NCBI GenBank assembly: GCA_023819025.1
Contig: JAMWDC010000081.1
Span: 1 to 7,920, forward strand
Length of the DNA stretch: 7,920 bases
Direction of reading: 5' to 3'
Source of the DNA: Candidatus Omnitrophota bacterium
GTDB lineage: Bacteria; Omnitrophota; Omnitrophia; Omnitrophales; Aquincolibacteriaceae
The first letter of the stretch is position 1, and the number at the start of each line of letters is the position of its first letter. The notes beneath the pieces are model-generated. The model was not told the origin of the DNA, did no database searches, and saw only the letters and a program-made list of their open reading frames with translations. The position numbers and the translations under genes were made by a program. Shown one piece after another: positions 5,103-7,920 of the stretch.

Positions 5103-5639
5103 TCAGCGGTTTTGCTGTCTCTGCCGCGCCAACTGTTGTGCGATGCGGGCATCGTGTTGAGCATATTGGTCGAGGATCTTTTCGGTTTGTTTATCCTTCT
5201 CCCGCTGTTTTCCGATCCGAAAATACAGATCGTTGGTTTTCTTTTGATCTTTCTGGATTTGGGCAAGGTTGATGATCCTGTCTTTTCCCTCAAAGGTGAG
5301 AATCGGATCTTTCTTGGGAGTCCAGGACCCCATCCCTTGATAGGTTTCGGACGAAAGATCTTCGGCCGTCAAGGTCCTCACGGAATCGATTTCTTCCCGT
5401 GTAAAACTTGTTTCAAAATCATCGATTGTGACTCGTAGGCCTGATGGAGTTTCTTCAATGAGAGGGGCCACGATCTGATTGCCGTTTTTGAGCTTTAGCT
5501 CCACGATCGTCGTGGGTTTTTGGGATTCGAAATAGGCAGGGATGGCCTCCGGATGGACCCGCATGCCGAAGAAAACCACTGCCACAACGGTTGCAACAAC
5601 TCCAAGGATGAGAATTGTGAATATCCAACGTCGCATCAT
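5103..5639 (-). CDS. Membrane-anchored protein with small beta domain and coiled-coil tail
   Basis: The product has 178 residues. An uncleaved-type hydrophobic anchor spans about residues 5-25, preceded by MMRRW, so the body should be periplasmic. Residues 46-90 read as a small beta-rich unit: VELKLKNGNQIVAPLIEE, a turn, two further strands and REEIDSV. This resembles the short barrel repeat LKNG-x2-I-x-G/A-x-L-x-EE found in many uncharacterised PVC and myxobacterial proteins. Residues 121-178 are highly charged, Gln/Lys/Arg-rich and probably coiled coil. No family or enzymatic motif is recognised. The gene starts 43 bases after the glycosyltransferase stop in the same direction, so it is probably the second gene of that operon. 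Two Met codons (5639, 5636) are possible starts; no strong ribosome binding site precedes them. Confidence 0.8.
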   Translation of the reverse strand: MMRRWIFTILILGVVATVVAVVFFGMRVHPEAIPAYFESQKPTTIVELKLKNGNQIVAPLIEETPSGLRVTIDDFETSFTREEIDSVRTLTAEDLSSETYQGMGSWTPKKDPILTFEGKDRIINLAQIQKDQKKTNDLYFRIGKQREKDKQTEKILDQYAQHDARIAQQLARQRQQNR

Positions 5640-5682
5640 AGGGCATACTCTATCCCAAAACAGGGAAATATCAATGACCGAT

Positions 5683-6930
5683 TCAGATTACACGATTCAT
5701 CGAAGGGGAGGAACGGCGTCGAATCTTTGAGATGGCCGAATAAAAGGAAAGAAATTCTTCAGCTTCCTTATGAGCGGGGCGTTTCATCGCTTCAACGCGT
5801 GCCGCACGAGACAACTTTAAGGCTAAGTCGCCATCATGGATTATCTTTTTGATTTTATCCGCCAAATCGGCGGGAGACTCCGGTTTAAAAAATAATCCCG
5901 TCACTTTGTCCGAGATAAGTTCGCCGATACCACCGACATTCGCAGCAATAATAGGGAGTCTGGAGGCCATTGCTTCCAAGATGGATTGTCCGTAGGCCTC
6001 ACGCCGGCTCGGCTGCAAAAAGATGCTCGAAGTTGCTGACTCTGCCAAAAAATCCATGACCCAATCGTCGGTTTTATCCCCATAAAAACAGATGTCGTCC
6101 GTGACGCTCAAACGAGCGGCCAGCTCTTGGAGATTGGACAGCTCCATTCCTCCCCCGACGATTTCGAGTCTCAAATCGTACCCTTCTTTTTTTAAAAGCC
6201 CGAGTGCCGATATCGCCAGATCCACCCCTTTGACATGCGCCAGACGACTTACCATGATAAGGCGCTTTCGATCGAACGAACGACCTCCGGTGTCTTCATC
6301 GGGAAACTTTAAATCTCGGAATTCGATGCTTTGATGGATTGTCGTGCATTTGGAATTACAGATGCCGTACCTCATTGCTTCTAACTTCAGATAATTTGAA
6401 ACGGCGTGGAAATATAGATTCTCCCGTCTCGAATAATTTTTAAGCCGTTTGCCCCATGAAGAATCAAAATGGGGTCTCACATTGATATCCGCGCGCAGCG
6501 AAGTTACCACCGGACGATCGAGCAATTCCAGAGCGGTGTGGAGACCTGGCAGGAGACGGGAGACTTCAACATGGATAACGTCGGCGTTGAAATCGAAGAT
6601 GGGGCCTATCTTTCGGACACGCAGCAGGGCCTTTCTCAAGCTCCCCGCTTTTTGTATCGCCTTCTGAATGAGGACTATCTTCGAAGGTGTCTTCCCCTTT
6701 AAAAACCAGAAAAGGAAAGGGAAAACTCCGGGAATGACAAGCCGTCGGGATTGAACCCCGGCTTGCACCATGGAGCGGAACAACCGCGTTTCGGAAACCA
6801 GGGGATTTCCGGTTTCACCATAAAAAAGCCAAACCTTTGCACCGCTTTCCGCCAGGGCTCGCGCGCGAATATAAGTGTAAGAATGAGTCAGAGCAAAAAG
6901 TCGTTGGACGATAATGGCGATACGCCTCAG
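5683..6930 (-). CDS. GT4-family glycosyltransferase, apparently CTG-started
   Basis: Read from CTG 6930 the product has 415 residues with the two Rossmann domains of GT-B enzymes. The start reads RRIAIIVQRL followed by THSYTYIRARALAESGAKV, the typical GT4 first strand and helix. The C-terminal half has SRLAHVKGVDLAI (228-240), EIVGGGMEL (256-264), LQPSRREAYGQSILEAM (305-321) and AANVGGIGELI; E311 and E319 form the EX7E motif that holds the sugar-nucleotide donor. It transfers a sugar in the cytoplasm, most likely for surface polysaccharide, which fits the PEP-CTERM protein and SGNH gene in the window. The first usual start, TTG 6783, would delete 49 conserved N-terminal residues. Between the in-frame stop (6952-6954) and the first strand only CTG 6930 is a near-start, with AAGG (minus strand, 6938-6935) 4 bases before it. 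Donor and acceptor cannot be predicted. Confidence 0.88.
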   Translation of the reverse strand: MRRIAIIVQRLFALTHSYTYIRARALAESGAKVWLFYGETGNPLVSETRLFRSMVQAGVQSRRLVIPGVFPFLFWFLKGKTPSKIVLIQKAIQKAGSLRKALLRVRKIGPIFDFNADVIHVEVSRLLPGLHTALELLDRPVVTSLRADINVRPHFDSSWGKRLKNYSRRENLYFHAVSNYLKLEAMRYGICNSKCTTIHQSIEFRDLKFPDEDTGGRSFDRKRLIMVSRLAHVKGVDLAISALGLLKKEGYDLRLEIVGGGMELSNLQELAARLSVTDDICFYGDKTDDWVMDFLAESATSSIFLQPSRREAYGQSILEAMASRLPIIAANVGGIGELISDKVTGLFFKPESPADLADKIKKIIHDGDLALKLSRAARVEAMKRPAHKEAEEFLSFYSAISKIRRRSSPSMNRVI

Positions 6931-6973
6931 GGTGCCTTGCGAGATTCTTGGTTATCGCAGACTATTGCATCCA

Positions 6974-7001
6974 GCATCCTCAAGGTTCGGTGTCAGGATG
7001 C
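6974..7001 (-). other. Hairpin in the glycosyltransferase leader, candidate
   Basis: GCATCCT (6974-6980) and AGGATGC (6995-7001) form a 7-bp stem with a 14-base loop, followed on the + strand by two GCATGC palindromes (7000-7005 and 7007-7012). It falls in the presumed 5' leader of the minus-strand glycosyltransferase. Role unknown. Confidence 0.3.
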
Positions 7002-7046
7002 ATGCGGCATGCTTTTGCTCTTGTTTGACGTTCTGTGTTAAAGCCT

Positions 7047-7070
7047 AGTATAAAGCCTTTGTCCTGACAA
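7047..7070 (-). promoter_or_regulatory. Candidate promoter and dyad for the glycosyltransferase gene
   Basis: On the minus strand TATACT (7052-7047) is a good -10 box, but there is no clear -35 at the right spacing. Just upstream lies a dyad, TTGTC-CT-GACAA (7059-7070), which overlaps the spacer region where a regulator could bind. A transcript from here would have a leader of about 110 bases. Supported by pattern only. Confidence 0.3.
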
Positions 7071-7096
7071 GCGGAATTTGGCGAATGGTTTTTTCT

Positions 7097-7124
7097 TTGA
7101 AAAATTTTTAGCGTGTGTTATGTT
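7097..7124 (+). promoter_or_regulatory. Candidate promoter for the SGNH-like gene
   Basis: TTGAAA (7097-7102) matches five of six -35 positions and is followed after 16 bases by TATGTT (7119-7124), matching four of six at -10. Transcription would begin near 7131, giving a leader of about 40 bases before the GTG start. It lies in the AT-richest part of the divergent intergenic region. Confidence 0.4.
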
Positions 7125-7171
7125 GTCCATGACTTAAAGTTATTTCGGGCACGATCTCAGAAGGACGATCC

Positions 7172-7920
7172 GTGGATTCAAAAAAGCGTCGAGTCACCCT
7201 ATCGGTTATCATATTGGCCGCCTCGATTGTTGTAGGACTCTTTCTCGCCGAATCATTTTTGCATTTTATTGGCTATCCTAGATCGTGCATGTTATGGCCG
7301 GGGAATTTGAGATCCGAATTCGATATTCGGCAAGATGTCATGCCGGGCGTTCGAGGCCCGAATGTGTTTAGTACGAACTCTCAAGGATTCCGCGGCGACG
7401 AAATGCCTCCGGAATCCTTCGAGCATATCGTCGTGATCGGCGGGAGCGGTGCCGAGTGTCTTTTTCTTGATGATCAGGAGACTTGGCCTTATCTCGTCCA
7501 AAAAATACTTTGCGATAAGGGCTATCCGGTATGGGTTGGCAATGTCGGGAAAAGCGGAGAAGTGCTTCGAGGGCACATCCGGAAATTAAAATATCTTATC
7601 GCCAAACATCCTGAAATTGACACGATCCTTTTATTGGCTGGAGGCAATGATTTTCTGGATTCGCTCTGGTGGGGCGATTCCAAACGGAGGGTGCCTTGCA
7701 AGGCACCGTTTGATTTTGATAAAGAGATCAGAGTCTGGCTTCTTTGGAAGCAATTCGCGTTCCGCATATTCGACCCGACAGTACGGTATTATTCAAGATT
7801 CCCGCGCGGCGTGATTGGCGATAATTATGTGCGTCTGAGACGGAGACGTCAGAAAGCTGCGCTTACGAGAAAAGGCTTGCCTCCACATTTTGGGCAACGT
7901 TTAGAGGCTTATGTTAGAGG
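7172..7920 (+). CDS. Membrane-anchored SGNH/GDSL-like hydrolase family protein, 3' end missing
   Basis: The frame from GTG 7172 stays open to the window edge (249 codons). AAGGA (7161-7165) lies 6 bases upstream. After a basic start (DSKKRRVT) comes one membrane segment (about 10-26), then a globular part with STNSQGFRGDE (67-77), a common lead-in in this group. Block I is VVIGGSGAECLFLDDQETWP (87-106) with the presumed nucleophile S92; block II is VGNVGKSGE (122-130) with G126; block III is LLLAGGNDF (153-161) with N159. These match the SGNH fold order; the Asp-His block V would lie beyond the window. Such proteins often trim or acylate/deacylate surface polysaccharides. Divergent placement from the glycosyltransferase supports an envelope-polysaccharide role, by inference. 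The substrate is unknown, and catalysis cannot be confirmed without the missing end. Confidence 0.82.
   Translation, partial: MDSKKRRVTLSVIILAASIVVGLFLAESFLHFIGYPRSCMLWPGNLRSEFDIRQDVMPGVRGPNVFSTNSQGFRGDEMPPESFEHIVVIGGSGAECLFLDDQETWPYLVQKILCDKGYPVWVGNVGKSGEVLRGHIRKLKYLIAKHPEIDTILLLAGGNDFLDSLWWGDSKRRVPCKAPFDFDKEIRVWLLWKQFAFRIFDPTVRYYSRFPRGVIGDNYVRLRRRRQKAALTRKGLPPHFGQRLEAYVR
7690..7707. repeat. Perfect 18-base palindrome within the SGNH-like gene
   Basis: GGTGCCTTG directly abuts its reverse complement CAAGGCACC, in frame as codons for R-V-P-C-K-A-P. The left half with its flank, GGGTGCCTTGC (7689-7699), occurs again at 6930-6940 at the start of the divergent glycosyltransferase gene. It may be a protein binding site, an insertion scar or chance. 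Confidence 0.5.

Noticed and set aside
4998..5438. 146-residue + strand ORF opposite the minus-strand anchor protein
   Set aside because: It is antisense to a better gene and has no ribosome binding site; the hydrophobic runs come from the complement of Lys/Glu/Gln-rich codons.
1..7920. CRISPR arrays, tRNA or rRNA genes, transposase or integrase genes
   Set aside because: No regularly spaced direct repeats, no cloverleaf with a T-loop sequence, no rRNA-like sequence and no transposase motifs were found on reading both strands.

Overview
The window looks like a stretch of chromosome from an uncultured Gram-negative bacterium of moderate GC. A PEP-CTERM sorted protein, a GT4 glycosyltransferase and a membrane-anchored SGNH/GDSL-like protein are typical of lineages with an exosortase and exopolysaccharide system. 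Together with the gene style this suggests the PVC/Omnitrophota neighbourhood, but that is an inference: no rRNA or other marker gene is present.

Left part (1-2452, + strand). It opens with the 3' end of a PEP-CTERM protein gene, then a gap with several RNA-type hairpins ending in a clear intrinsic terminator (936-976), then a 66-residue cold-shock-domain gene. The next gap (1302-1716) holds a REP-like or terminator hairpin and a roughly 120-bp element with 14-bp terminal inverted repeats and near-identical AT-rich flanks. Two small membrane proteins follow: a signal-anchored coiled-coil protein, and a 93-residue three-helix protein with no ATG, GTG or TTG start; its best start is a CTG behind a Shine-Dalgarno-like sequence.

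Middle part (2453-4982, + strand). After about 400 bases without a convincing gene come a DhnA/LsrF-type class I aldolase (260 aa) and a zinc-dependent medium-chain dehydrogenase (326 aa). They are separated only by a 17-bp-stem hairpin that ends just before the dehydrogenase ribosome binding site. They probably form a two-gene carbohydrate or polyol module; no other lsr gene is visible. A separate 55-residue PLDc_N-type membrane protein follows, and a structured convergent-terminator region separates it from the next genes.

Right part (4983-7920). Two minus-strand genes read leftward: the GT4 glycosyltransferase, whose coding region extends well upstream of the first usual start codon and again seems to begin at CTG, and a membrane-anchored protein with a small beta-type domain and a basic coiled-coil tail. 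Diverging from the glycosyltransferase is an SGNH/GDSL-like gene that runs off the window. The roughly 240-bp divergent region holds candidate promoters for both directions and a short dyad.

The most notable observations are the two apparent CTG starts in one window, the hairpin cluster before the cold-shock gene, the MITE-like element, and the related GGGACGG-containing sequences in three gaps. No complete new system is demonstrated. tRNA, rRNA, CRISPR arrays and transposase genes were not seen.
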